A stretch of 64,000 bases of DNA, taken from Paramyrothecium sp. XJ0827. Taxonomy: Eukaryota > Ascomycota > Sordariomycetes > Hypocreales > Stachybotryaceae. The position numbers and the translations under genes are program-made. Of this stretch, positions 36,566 through 47,958 are shown in pieces. Position 1 is the stretch's first letter. The number at the start of each line of letters is the position of its first letter. Under the pieces are notes generated by a model, which ran no database searches, had not been told where the DNA came from, and saw nothing but the letters and a program-made list of their open reading frames with translations. The stretch is from NCBI GenBank assembly GCA_020881915.1, contig JAJFPB010000005.1:3658001-3722000 (forward strand). Direction: 5' to 3'.

Positions 36566-39500
36566 CGCAGGATTTCCCACGATTCGGAAGCTGCTCAAGT
36601 GCCAGGTGTCCTGATTGTCGATGAGCCGTTGCTAAGCACAATCTTTGCCGACTATTCAAGCTACCGCTCTACTTCGGCGGTTTCTCACATACCAAGGTCA
36701 ATCAAGACCGCAAGTATGTCGATAAACCTTACCGCGTTCTGCTAGGACTTGTCAGCCCAAGGGATCTCGTAAAGCAGTGGACGGAGGTTGCGCCAGCTAT
36801 GACGGTGGCGCGAAATGCCAAAGCCGGTATCTATTGGCCCGACGGCAAAGGGCTTTAGAACCGACCGTCTGAAGCTGTGCCGCTGGGCTGAGCCGTACCT
36901 AAAACAGCAGTAGAAGTCGGCGGCGTTGCGACTTCTGGTAACCGGGTACTGTGGTAGAGATAATGAATGTATGCGTTGGCGCCAGTGGTTGATGACGGAA
37001 GGAATGATATGCGAATCACCAGTGGGCAGCTCAGCAGAAGGTGGTATCCTGTCGCGGCTGAAATACAGATCCCTGTTTGAGGCGGTACTGAAAGCGGGCT
37101 CGATTAAAGGCTGAATCCCATGAACAAAAGGATGAGACCGTGGTAGCGAGACGGTAGATGATGTGTGGGTCCGCCTTGGTGAGCAGAGGTTGATGCTATG
37201 GGATGATGATTCCTCAATAAGCCATTTGCTGGTATTTGGGTGGCAGGTAGAGTTGGAAGGTGGCCGTATTCCAATGAAAAGTGATCGGGATGAAGACCTG
37301 GTGAAGTGGGTAGTGCAAGTCGACCTGCGGACAAGAAATATAGACGTCCTTCCTTGACCTTTGTCAGAGAGGGAGAGGAAGAACGCGATGAGGATGGCAC
37401 GAGTCGGGCTTGTGCTTTACAGACAGCAGTCGGTAGGGAAATGGCAGAGGAGCTGATGCGCTGTATAATCGGGCGTGGGTGTGCCCGTCTATGTGTGTAA
37501 AGGTAAGGTGGGTGCCGTGTGTGTATGTGTGCGTGCGTGCGTGCTCAAGTGCGGATGCGTGTGGTCAGTCTACACCAGGAGCGGGGGGGGGGATCTGCCC
37601 AGATTTAGGTGATGGCAACGAGAGAGCGTCGAATGAAATGGGCCAGGACCTTGGTTGAGGCCATCCATATAGAGAATGCAGGTTGGGAGGGGGGGTTGCT
37701 GTTGGCAGAAGTAGGCGCAGACGCAGGTAGCCGCAAGCAAGGCTTTTGGTATTAATTGCTCCGTCGCGAGACCGGCGGATGCAGCGATAAGAAACCGGGG
37801 TGCGGCAGTATATTAAGCAGAGGCTGGTTGGGGAGTCGTCTCAAAGGCCACGGGGGGGAGGGTTCGAGAGGGGGTCAAGCAGGCGACGACGTTCCGTGGT
37901 TCAACGTGTACTATCGCGATGAAGTTGCGCGGGACTGGTCGGATTGGCCGCGTCGAGATTGGCGGTGGACCAGTCGAGGGCCGGCCGATTGAGTCGACCG
38001 GGGCAGAAAACGTCCAATTGCTTGGTTCAAATACGTTCTGGAAGCAGTCGTGACAAGATGGGCGTCAGTCGCAAAGCCGAATTAGAAGCCATTCTTGGAC
38101 GAGGGTGATGGGAGGTGGTGAGGTGATGCGATGCGATGCGATGCATCCTTACCTGTAACGCGGACGCCCAGGGGACGGAATAATATCCCGGCAGGATGGA
38201 TCATGGGGAGACAGACAGACGTGAAGGGGCGAATGGCTGCACTCGCTGTCGTTCCGCGGTTCCCACCCCATGCGCCAAGGTGCAGCTCCCCTAGCACGAA
38301 AGCTCCCCTTTCTCGTGGACGGGGGTTCTCTGGGGCGCTGGAACTTCTTGGCTATTCCAGCGCAATGGCAGGGCAGGCCCGGTCAGGCCAGGCGAGCGAA
38401 CAGGCAAACTAATGGGAGGCTGCTGCAACTGGTGGGGTTTCTCAGTTGCAAAGGTGAGAGCAAATGGAAAATATGGACCTGTACTTTGTGCCCCCATGTC
38501 TAGAAATCTCGTCCGGACCATGTTTCTCCGCCAATAGAGATCCCGGGGCCCCGCGTGTGGCAGACACTTGGTGAAGGGCAACCATGGGGCCGCAGGGGCC
38601 GTTGGCGACCCCGGGGGGGAAGGGGCGTGGGCGGAAATGTGTAGGTGGTATCCTCGACGGCAGTGGGGTCTCGACTAAGTGCTAAGGCAAAGCACTTCCT
38701 CTCATAGGTGGGATGGGATGGGAATTGGCTACGGCGGCATGGCAGCTCAAGCAAGCGAAAGGGAGGGGGCGTCGGGCATGTACCAGTACCACACAGTTGG
38801 AGGACGGTAAGGAAGCCGAAGCCGAAGCAGACGCAGAAGCAGAACATAAAAATCCAACCTAATCTGAATGTACGGAGGGCAGCACTTGCAAGGCCATCCC
38901 ACGCTCCGGCGTCTGCAGATTGGAGGAGTTGAACGAGCTAGGAATTATCTTACCATTCCAGACTAAAAGCTTTCTCCCCATGCATGTGCGCCTACGGGCC
39001 GGGCTGCAAGAGATTAGAAACTGGCCCCTCGTCGTCTGCAATTTGGCTGATAGCATGGCTGCACTGCGCAAGGTCGTTGTGCCCTACCTTAGGGAACTGT
39101 ACCTACTACCTTACCTATAAGATGAGCAAGTTATGGTAGTAGGTACCTTAGACAAGTACAGCATGGCAAAGCAAGGTGCCGAGGTTAAGATACTGTCAGG
39201 TAGGTCCTGGTAGTTTGTGGGTGGTGCGAGTTTACGAAGCAAGCTGCTGGACCACATGCTGCAGCAACGACATCATATGCGTAGATCTGATGTTACTCGC
39301 TTTATTTGAAACTATTATCGTCCACCGGATCTTCAGAGACAAGCAGAAAACTTCCAAGAGGTGGGTAAACATATTCTGGCTTGAAAACCCGCCAGTCAGG
39401 AGTCGTCGTCTCCCTAATTGCGTGACGATAACCTCTAGCCTATGAAGAAGGACCGAGTATACCCTTGAGTTGCGATCGCCCCATGCACCCCCGAAACGTG

Positions 39501-40863
39501 CCTATATTACTTTTATCTTACCTTTGTTAAGGCAAGGTGTCTAGGTCATAAAAGGACCAAGGCTAAATGTAACCTCTTATCAGAGTCGGACAGCTGCCTC
39601 TACGCGGCCGCTACTGCTTCGCCCATCACTTGAATTAGCTTACTTCTACTCTTCCTCATTTCAAGCACTCAACCTTGACACACCTAAAGGCCCAAGTGTG
39701 ACGGTGCTGATAGCCGACCTGTCATTGTGGCTTCACAAGAATTAAGAAATAAAGCGGGTGGTGTTTTATTTCCCCTTTTTCCCTTTTCTCCTTACCCTTT
39801 TTTTTTTCTCTTGGCTTTGCCGAGCATTCTCATCGCCCAGGGATCACCGATAGAGTAGCATTGATCAATCAGCCTGAATAGCTGGGGATCCGGATGTCAG
39901 ATTTACCTACCTTACCTCATGCCATGTAAGGTTACAATAAAATTCTCCGATAGCTGGAACCCTCCCACCAATTCGCCTCAACCCCATCCACCCCCCACCC
40001 TTCGGCCCTCCCCTTTTCCTGCAATCCGCCACGCTGTCAAACAATTCCACGAATAAACGTTCTTCGAAACTCGGGTATGGCGCCACACGCCCCGGTTCAG
40101 TGCAACCTGCTGTTTCTTTCTTTTCGTTGATGCGATCATGCTTCTACCATGGCAGTAGACTTGGTAAGTGCAACATCGGCTTCGCCGCCCTCTGTTTCAG
40201 CCAAGCCGGGACGACGCAAAGATAACTAACGTTGCCTGTCTCCATCAACAAGCTTAAGTACTCTAGCGGGTTGGAGTGACGCAACGGGTGTTTTCCCCAT
40301 TCAACATAGTAAGATATGGCGAGGCATGCCGCCTGTCCTTTCCTCTTACCCTTTTCTTTCCTCGTCTCTTGTTCTGGCAGACCTCCTCCGTCCCCGTCGT
40401 CCTTCCTTTCGTCGTCCACCTCCGTGTCGACTACTGTTGATTACCTGGGGGTCCGCTGGCTGGCGGCCATCTTACACCACAATACTTCCAAATAGCCGCA
40501 CGAATCCATCAAGCTTTTGGGACAACATCAAGTATGAGGGGCTGGGGCTAAGCGATTCACTCGGTTCACATTTCGATCTCGGAAGCTTGTTCCGAACCTT
40601 GGCCAAGTGGGCACATGCAACTTCACCAGCCGGCATGGAGCACTCACATTGTGAACCAAATAGAGAAGAAGCCAAGAGTCTCCAGGTTCAGGATACCGCA
40701 CTCGACGGCGGGTAAATCGCCGGTTGTGCCAGAAGCCCCTACGACCAGGCTTTGTCACGTTCTGGATCCACGAGTCAAAACGATCGAGGAAGAAGTCACA
40801 TGCTCCATCCTTCCGATACAGATCCTGGTACACAGCTGACAACCGCCCTTTGTCCCCTTTTCA
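36566..40863. other. Long region without a confirmed gene
   Basis: This 4.3 kb holds no gene I can support. It contains a GTGCGTGCGTGCG run and G-runs near 37,520-37,590, a GATGC short tandem near 38,128-38,143, a T/C tract at about 39,768-39,815, and CCTTACCT-type repeats. An open frame at 36,625-36,858 (+) and a MAVDL-like start at 40,149 are discussed among the observations and rejections. Confidence 0.45.
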
Positions 40864-41425
40864 TCAATTCGGTGACCAGATGCCGACCATGTTTCCTTCA
40901 GTGTCAATGAATCGTGCATAGAAGCCCATCCCATTGCCAATCTCTGTCTTCTCCCTAAGTGCCCTTTGGTCAGCACGAGGCCGCTGAACCCGGGAGTGCA
41001 AGTGTACTCACAGGTGTGTCTTTCCCCCAAGCTCTACGACCCTCTCAAGTGTTCTCTCACAGTCTCGGACGCAGAAGCTCGCGAGTACTGGCACAGCATG
41101 CTGGTTGTCCGCTCGGTAATTGGCAATGTGGTTCACCTCGCTGACTTGAACAAAGGCGCCATTCAGGTGCTCGCCTTTGCGGAAGAATTGCATGGACCGG
41201 ATGCCGGCCCGGGCGTCCACGGCGGACTCTTCCGCATCCGTGGAGGGTAAGGATTCCCAGCCGAATATGTCGGTGTAGAATTCCTGGGCTCGCGTGGAGT
41301 CCCGGACGGGAACCTCGAGCCAACAGATTTGGCCAAGAGCTTGCTAGAGAAGCGAGTTAGAACACAGCCGACTCCCAGGCCCGCAAGACCCCCAGACTGA
41401 CAGTAAGTTTTTGCTCATCGTCCAT
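40864..41425 (-). CDS. VOC/glyoxalase-fold protein
   Basis: Three exons (41425-41402, 41343-41012, 40954-40864) give 148 aa. The frame reads MDDEQKLT then QICWLEVPVRDSTRAQEFY, followed by VLASFCVRDCERTLERVVELGG and ending IGNGMGFYARFIDTEGN...GIWSPN, the pattern of small glyoxalase/bleomycin-resistance/dioxygenase (vicinal oxygen chelate) proteins, one two-module subunit that usually dimerises. The first exon is only 24 nt; its donor GTCAGT is slightly off consensus, and a TCTAAC branch site precedes the acceptor. The substrate is not predictable. Cytosolic, no signal peptide. Confidence 0.85.
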
Positions 41426-42609
41426 GGTTGGCTCCTGTCTTGGGTGACAGTATTTTCATACAACAGGCTTGTCCTTCTTCCTCCTTTGGCAGCTGGGTTC
41501 AGCAATGTCGCGAATGGTGATTTTGGTGTTGAGGTGCAACGATGTCAGTCAGCTGGTGATAAAATCGAGTAAAGAAGAGGCTTCGGGGGGTCTGATATAT
41601 AGTGATTGTAGAGGCTTGCGTGTGCTATGTTGGAGCAACACAAGATTTGGGTTTTGGTGGATTTCAAGGTAAACTCATTTGCCCTGTTCACGGCCATCGT
41701 GAGCAACCTTAGGAAATGCCCCGTGCGCTTGAAGTCTGATTTCGTGGCACTCTTTGTTGCTCCCAGAGCGGAGGACTGCGATTGGTAGATATCATACAAA
41801 CCATGGCAGTGGGCGCCGCCACAGAAACACTAAGATGTTGTCGTCCAATGATGCCTTGAGCCAAAGCCCGCAGGGAGGGAGGGGGACGGGGGACGATAAC
41901 CTGTTCGGTTTGAGGCTACGAACCAGCCAACACCCAAGCTGTGACTCCCCGCTATAAGCCATAACATCAAAGTTCACGAGCTGCGTGCGCACGGAGTGCG
42001 ATATGGAGTTGAGCCTGTTCACAGGACCATGTGACGAGCCAAGCCATTAAAGCACTGTTAGATCGCATTGGATGCTGATGACACGTCCAACTCGGGTGAG
42101 TGCAATACTGCCTGTATCTTTACGCCTGGATGCATCTTGGCTCATGAACAGACGTGCATTTGATATCGGGTCCTTATGCGACGGTCTTTATGCCAGAGGT
42201 AGCAACTTAAGTTCAACCCGAGAAGATGCTCAGCAATCGAGCCCAAATGTGCCTCATGCTGCCGCTCGTTGGCAGCGGTCGCACTCCAGGGTATGCGATT
42301 GACGACAGGCTAAGCTCCGTCAATTGAACCAATGAGAGCGCGTCTTTTCTTCTCCACCAACAGCTCGCCAGAGCTTCCCCCATGAGCACCAGCCGGAACG
42401 GGCGCGTCATGCCACTCTGTGGTGCGCAGGTCCATATCGGCGCCGTCTCATTCAATCGCAAAGCTCCGCCCGTCATACAAACCGCGAAGCATTGGATAAC
42501 CATATCAATAATTCGTTTTCTGACAGCGCATCAGGTCTCAACCAATTAGTTGACCCGTTGCATTTGCCGCGTTGACTCTATCCACCCGCCAACGATTACA
42601 TCGCTTATA
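41426..42609. other. Divergent intergenic region, no gene seen
   Basis: This is shared upstream DNA of the VOC gene (-) and the histone chaperone gene (+). No supported gene or RNA. Confidence 0.5.
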
Positions 42610-44282
42610 ATGGCGGAGCAAGTCGATCAGATCGCCAACCCAGCTGGGTCTGAGCAGGACACACCCATTGCCGAGACCGAGCCGCAACCTACCGTTCAAG
42701 CCGAGCTTACCGATGCTGAAGAAGAGCCTGAAGAGGACATCAAATCCCGAAAGGTCACACTTGCTGACCTTAGTGCCAAAGGCACCGCCCTGTATGCCCA
42801 CAAGAAATACGAAGAAGCTGCCGACATCCTCTCCGCTGCAAGCGCCCTCCAGGTCGAGATCAATGGCGAGACGGTTCCGGAAAACGCAGAAGTCCTCTTT
42901 CACTACGGGCGTAGTCTCTTCAAGGTCGGGCAGAGCAAGAGCGACGTTCTGGGGGGCCAAGCCGCCACCGATAACAAGAATCAAGCGAAGCCGAAGCAGA
43001 AGACCAATGGGAAAGCAAGGCAGCCACAGACCGTTGCGGAGCCAACCACGACAACTGCAGAACAAGTCACCCAGGAAGGCGTTGGCATCGTTGCCGGCAA
43101 GACGAGCGCGGACGACAAGGTAGACACTGGCGCTGACGCTGCGGCTGATGCCAAAAAGCCGTTGTTCCAGTTCACTGGCGACGAGAATTTCGTTGACTCT
43201 GATGAGGACGAAGAGGTTTGTGCTGCAGATGCTCGGTTGCCAACCGCCCCTATTTGCTAACTCAAATCCGTCGACAGGACCCCGAAGGCGACGGTGAACA
43301 AGAAGAAGAAGAGGAAGATGAGCTGCAAACTGCCTTCGAGATCCTGGACCTGGCTCGCGTTTGCTACGAAAAACAATTACAGCAACTGGAGCAGGATGAA
43401 CAGGACGGTCGTGGTAAAGAGAGCTTGGGCGAAGATTCTCCAGCCGTAAGGCACATCAACGAGCGTCTTGCAGAAACCCACGACGCCCTCGCGGAAATAT
43501 CTCTTGAGAATGAACGGTAAGTTTCCACCTAGCCAACCGAAGCCCCCGTATCACAAGGGTGAAGGCGACTGAGAATGCGCTAGATACGTCAACGCCATTG
43601 AGGATGGACGGCTATCTTTGAAGTACAAGCTTGGATTGTACCCTGAGGAGTCGGAAATCATTGCCGAAGCGCATTTCAAACTCTCCCTTGCCCTTGAATT
43701 TGCGTCCATCACGACATCAGGGGACGACGGGAATAACACCAAGCGCGAGGAGATGGATCAGGGCCTGCGGGATGAGGCTGTCAAAGAGATGGAGCTTGCC
43801 ATCAAGAGCTTCAAACTCAAGCTGCAGAACAAGGAAGTTGAACTTGCTACCATGGCGTCCCCAGAGGACAACGAACTCGCACGCAAAGCCATCACCGAGA
43901 TGAAGGATGTCATTGCCGACATGGAGCAGAGAGTAAGTTGTCCTTATATCACGCGATGTCCTGCTGTGTTGCGTCGGTACTAACGCCGACGAAGCTCGTT
44001 GATTTGCGAAAGGACCCCATTGATGCCAAGGAACTTCTTGGCGGCGACATGAATCCTATGGGCGGCATTCTTGGGGCTGCCCTCGGCGAGTCCGCTGCTG
44101 AGACGCAGGCTCGTGTCGAAGAGGCGAAGAAGACCGCCACCGATCTGACGGGACTCGTGCGCAAGAAGAAGCCTAGCGGCGAGGGTGCTACTGAAGCCCC
44201 GGTCCTCGATGGCGGAAAGCGTAAGGCAAACGAGGAAGCGGGTGGGGAATCGCCTAAGAAGGCCAAGGTCGAGGATGACTAG
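42610..44282 (+). CDS. NASP/Sim3/Hif1-type histone chaperone
   Basis: Exons 42610-43215, 43278-43516, 43584-43932 and 43995-44282 give 493 aa. The N-terminal TPR has GTALYAHKKYEEAADILSAA and FHYGRSLFKVGQ. It is interrupted by an acidic insert, and a later SHNi-TPR region follows with AFEILDLARVCYEKQL, ETHDALAEISLENERYVNAIED and EAHFKLSLALEFA. The C-terminus carries a basic nuclear-localisation-like KRKANEE...SPKKAKVEDD. This is the architecture of NASP-family chaperones, which bind H3-H4 and escort them in the nucleus (fission yeast Sim3, budding yeast Hif1). The ATG at 42,610 matches the family start (MAEQ); upstream codons in the frame have no ATG. It converges on MPP10. Confidence 0.9.
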
Positions 44283-44979
44283 GTGGCTGGGGTGCGAGCA
44301 ACTGTATGTGAACTATTGTAGAATTTGTCATGGTATGATCAGGAGAGGGAGGAATCGCGGTCCATTCGGGTGGGCAAGCACAGTGACATGTTGAGCCTGG
44401 CATGACGGAAGGTTACTACTCCCATGGCCTTTCTACCGGGATAGGAGTCAAGGAGTCTGGACGTAATTCCGAGGGCTGGACATGTTCCACCCTCTTGTAA
44501 TAGGTCGTCAAATTTCACTGCATCTAAAAGCTACGTTACTTGATATCGAAGTGTTGAAGACTGCAAGACACGCCGTGCCTCGTCCAACATAGCCAGAGCC
44601 ATTGTGCAGAGCTACGATGTCTAGCAGGTTTCCGCGCTGCATCACAATCTTGTCGTTTCCGGTCTTGTTAAAATTCGTCAGTCCCAGGCCAACTCTTGTC
44701 CGGACAGTGAAGCTCTAAATCAGGACACACCAAGGATGCAGGAAACAGCGGGATGACAGCCGGAGCGACACCATTCTATTGCTAGATACAGGTACAACAA
44801 ACCCATGTTTAAAGTCATCACATTCTGCGCGCGCAACACACCACCGCGTGTTCCCAAGTCCCCGTGCCAGGGTATCAGAATCCCTAGAAGATATGTACAG
44901 ACACGAGCTGCCTCTCCTCACAGCACCGTCACGGCCATTATAGGCCCAAACTAGAAGCGCAGCCCTCCCGAGTATCACA
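44283..44979. other. Intergenic between convergent genes, no gene seen
   Basis: 3' flanks of the histone chaperone and MPP10. No supported gene. Confidence 0.5.
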
Positions 44980-47259
44980 CTATAGTTTATACGACCCGCT
45001 CGACACCGGCTTTGCGGCCTTCGCTTTGTTTCCGGCAACATCTGTGATTTCGCCCTTGCGATTGATGACCTTGACGCCTCCCTTCTTGAGCTCCGCCATC
45101 GTGTCCCGCTGCATCTTGGCCTTTCCGCTGAGCGGGCGACCGTTCTTGCCTGCCGCGTCCGCGCCACCGGCCTTGGACACGCGTTCCTTTTCGCGGCGTC
45201 TTCTACGCGCCTTGTCCTCGCGGGACATCTCGGCGCGAGAAACAGGCAGGCCGCTGGAAGGCACGATCTCGCCCTTGGTAAGGGCAGCAGCCTCGCCGTT
45301 GGTGGAGGCATCGCCGGGCTTGTAAATCTCCTGGGGCGCCATGCGGCTGGCAGATGCGCCGCCCGCGAGGGCCTGGGCGGTGGTCGGCTGGGCGTCTTCC
45401 ATGGCGATAGCGGCGACATCCGAGACGACTGAAATCGTGGGTGCGGCGGGCTTTGGACGATAGTGCCAGTTACTCAACGCATCCAGTCGGCCGCAGACGT
45501 CAGTCCACAAGGCGGCGACCTCGCGCTCCTCCCGTTGCAGTTTCTCGTCCGACGCGCTGATGTATGTGTCTGGGTTGGCATTCTTGACATGCTCCTCCTC
45601 ATAAATCTCGGCAAGGCCCTTGCCGGACTTGCTATCATCGAGTTCTAGCATTCCGCGGCGCGTGCCGGCCGGTACGGCTTCAGCGTCGGGCCGGCGTCGG
45701 AGAACTTCGTCGAACTCTTGGGCTAAAATGCGTCGCTTGATCAGGGCCTCGATAGACTCGCTGACCTCGGGTGTAATGACAGGGACTGGCTTGCCAACAT
45801 GCTCGAAATCCAGGTCCTCCTCGAGCAGTGAGTTCACGGGTCTCTCTGCGGCAGCCGCCTCACCGGAGAGCGCCCACTCCCGCTTGGCAACCGACGCTGC
45901 TTCGAGTTTGCGGATCTCCTCAGCCAACTTCGCTTGTCGACGCTCATGTGCTGAGCGGCGTGACTTGGGGTCGCCGGCCGACACGTCCGACAAGGCATCC
46001 TCGGAACCTTCCATATCCGACTCGTCTTCGAATAAGTCTCGACGAACATCAGCCATGGCCCGTTCAATGTCAGCACTATCCGGTTGCTTTGTCTTTGGGC
46101 CCCTCTCCGCTTTCCTCGGCTTGTCGCCTCTATTCTTCCTAGGCGGTGGCGCGAAGAAGTCTTTGTAGTAAACGTCATTGGCGTTAAAATCCATAGCTTC
46201 ATCGTCGGCCATCATGTCATCCATGGCCTCATCTTCGCTGTCGCCTTCTGGTGCATCGAGCGACATGTCTCCGAATGTGGGACCGGCTTCTTCATCATCA
46301 TCGTCTTCAGCATCTTCTTCATCCTCCTCCACTCGCTTTCCGTTGGTAGCACCAGTTGTGCGATTCGAAGGTTCCGGGGGCGCCAAAGGATCCGCATCCC
46401 AGTTTATGTCTTCGTCGTCACTGGCGTGGTCTGTGTTCGGATCACCTCTAGCGTCCTGTTCTTCAAACCACTGTGTTTGGCGGTTGAAGTCGTCGATAGA
46501 AAAGAAGCCGTCGTTGAGTCCGTTGGGGTCCTCCACGAATTCCTCTTCGGACTCGTCCTGCTCGTCATCATCGCCATGCAGCTCATCTTCGTTGTCGAGC
46601 TGATCAAGATCGGGATCGGTGGCAGCATCATCAGCGTGTTCCTCACCAGAGTTTGACATCTCCTCCAGCTCATCGGCGTCAGACAAGTCTGCTTCGTCAA
46701 CCTCCTGCTCACCCAGCGAGTCCTCTTCACTCTCGTCCCCATCGGTCTCTTCTTCTGCTTCTTCTTCTTCATCATCTGATGATTCCGGGGCAGCATCAGT
46801 GAGTTGGTCCTCCATTGCAACTTCATGCTTTTCTTCAAGCTCGTCGAGCGCAGCCGTCGAGTGGTCCAAGACGCCGCTGATAATGCGCTTGGCCTGCTGC
46901 CACACTTGTGTGGTATCGAAGCCGTCAACGTAGACTTTGCGGACCTTCAGGACGTCGGTTTCGTTGCCGCCCCTCTTCCGCTTCCTGTTTTCCTTCAACG
47001 TCTCGGCCTGCTCATCGCTGACCTGCCCGGCGAAAGCCTCCAAGGTCTCCTTGACCAACTTGAGGGACCCCGTGGGAAGTGCCGGGCTGGGTTGGAGGAA
47101 GATGTGTCGATTGCCGGGCTGCAAGTTGTGCAAGAGGGTGAGAACATCACCCGAGGCATCGAGAGCGCCGTTCGGCATCGCAGGCGCCATGATGGACGCG
47201 GGCAGAGCGGTAAGCGTGTGCGACGTTGATGTTAAGGAAGGCGACGTATCCAATGCCAT
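44980..47259 (-). CDS. MPP10: U3 snoRNP protein Mpp10
   Basis: This is a 759-aa intronless frame from the ATG at 47,259. Mpp10 is a scaffold of the small-subunit processome and, with Imp3 and Imp4, helps U3 snoRNA bind pre-18S rRNA in the nucleolus. The N-terminus has THTLTALPAS-like and HIFLQPSPALPTGSLKLVK segments. The middle is dominated by Asp/Glu-rich stretches, then VYYKDFFAPPPRKNRG, and the conserved C-terminal block FEHVGKPVPVITPEVSESIE and RRILAQEFDEVLRR with EIYEEEHVKN. The C-terminal tail is basic. An in-frame ATG at 47,538 would add 93 residues, cysteine-rich at first and unlike the family, so I prefer 47,259. Confidence 0.92.
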   Translation of the reverse strand: MALDTSPSLTSTSHTLTALPASIMAPAMPNGALDASGDVLTLLHNLQPGNRHIFLQPSPALPTGSLKLVKETLEAFAGQVSDEQAETLKENRKRKRGGNETDVLKVRKVYVDGFDTTQVWQQAKRIISGVLDHSTAALDELEEKHEVAMEDQLTDAAPESSDDEEEEAEEETDGDESEEDSLGEQEVDEADLSDADELEEMSNSGEEHADDAATDPDLDQLDNEDELHGDDDEQDESEEEFVEDPNGLNDGFFSIDDFNRQTQWFEEQDARGDPNTDHASDDEDINWDADPLAPPEPSNRTTGATNGKRVEEDEEDAEDDDDEEAGPTFGDMSLDAPEGDSEDEAMDDMMADDEAMDFNANDVYYKDFFAPPPRKNRGDKPRKAERGPKTKQPDSADIERAMADVRRDLFEDESDMEGSEDALSDVSAGDPKSRRSAHERRQAKLAEEIRKLEAASVAKREWALSGEAAAAERPVNSLLEEDLDFEHVGKPVPVITPEVSESIEALIKRRILAQEFDEVLRRRPDAEAVPAGTRRGMLELDDSKSGKGLAEIYEEEHVKNANPDTYISASDEKLQREEREVAALWTDVCGRLDALSNWHYRPKPAAPTISVVSDVAAIAMEDAQPTTAQALAGGASASRMAPQEIYKPGDASTNGEAAALTKGEIVPSSGLPVSRAEMSREDKARRRRREKERVSKAGGADAAGKNGRPLSGKAKMQRDTMAELKKGGVKVINRKGEITDVAGNKAKAAKPVSSGSYKL

Positions 47260-47958
47260 TGGGACGGTCTGGCGGTCACCTGGATCGACGTCTGCTTCTG
47301 TGTCAAGTCCGAGCAAGTTGTGGCTCAAAGCTTGTTCCTGGTGATAGATAACGGAGCCCAGGAAAATTTTGGAGCCTTTCGGGGAGGGTTCTGCATTGGC
47401 GTCAAAACCCACTCCGTATCTTTCTCTCAATCCAAACTTTTTTAATGGGGTTGCTAAGGCCGCCCCGCCCCGATAAGGCGCCACCAGAGCCACAGTGCAG
47501 CAACAGCCACACCCAATGCCGTTACACGATTCCTCCATGCTGCCCTAATTACAACTTGCTACGACATGCAGACAGGTCTGAAATAGGTACGTTAAATGGC
47601 CTGCTCTCTAGGTACGGTAGGTGCCTTACTTTAGTCAGAAGGCCTTCTGTGTATACAAAGTAGACTGAACCCATGTCAACATTTACCTTACCTAAGTCAG
47701 CGGACAGGTCAAGATGTTACACACTACAAAGCCCGGCACCATCAGCTAATCCCGGAGACGATGCCTGTAAACTGTCTATTTGGCCAAGCTGCTGCAGCGA
47801 CATGACATTATAGAGAGTGTCGTGCTTCTTCAGCCTTCTTCTGATATGAACCTCCAAAAACTCCACCCATGCCATAGGAACCACCAACGCCGGTACACGA
47901 GTAGATACCAAGAACAAAATCAAACCAAGTAAGCGCCAGAGTATACCGCACATCTGTC
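47260..47958. other. Intergenic, upstream of MPP10
   Basis: About 700 bp between MPP10 and the RING-protein gene upstream on the same strand. No gene seen apart from the optional N-terminal extension of MPP10 up to 47,538. Confidence 0.5.

Noticed and set aside
37500..37600. GTGTGC and poly-G runs as a structured regulatory element
   Set aside because: They look like simple sequence repeats, with no flanking structure or gene context to support a function.
40149..40290. Possible tiny gene start, MAVDL followed by GTAAGT and an acceptor leading to LKYSSGLE
   Set aside because: The second exon hits a stop after eight codons and no further splice restores a credible protein.
46178..46933. Long Ser-rich frames opposite MPP10
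   Set aside because: They are antisense shadows of the Asp/Glu-rich coding sequence of MPP10.
47260..47538. 93-residue N-terminal extension of Mpp10 from an earlier ATG
   Set aside because: The extension begins cysteine-rich and does not resemble the family; the ATG at 47,259 gives the usual Mpp10 N-terminus.
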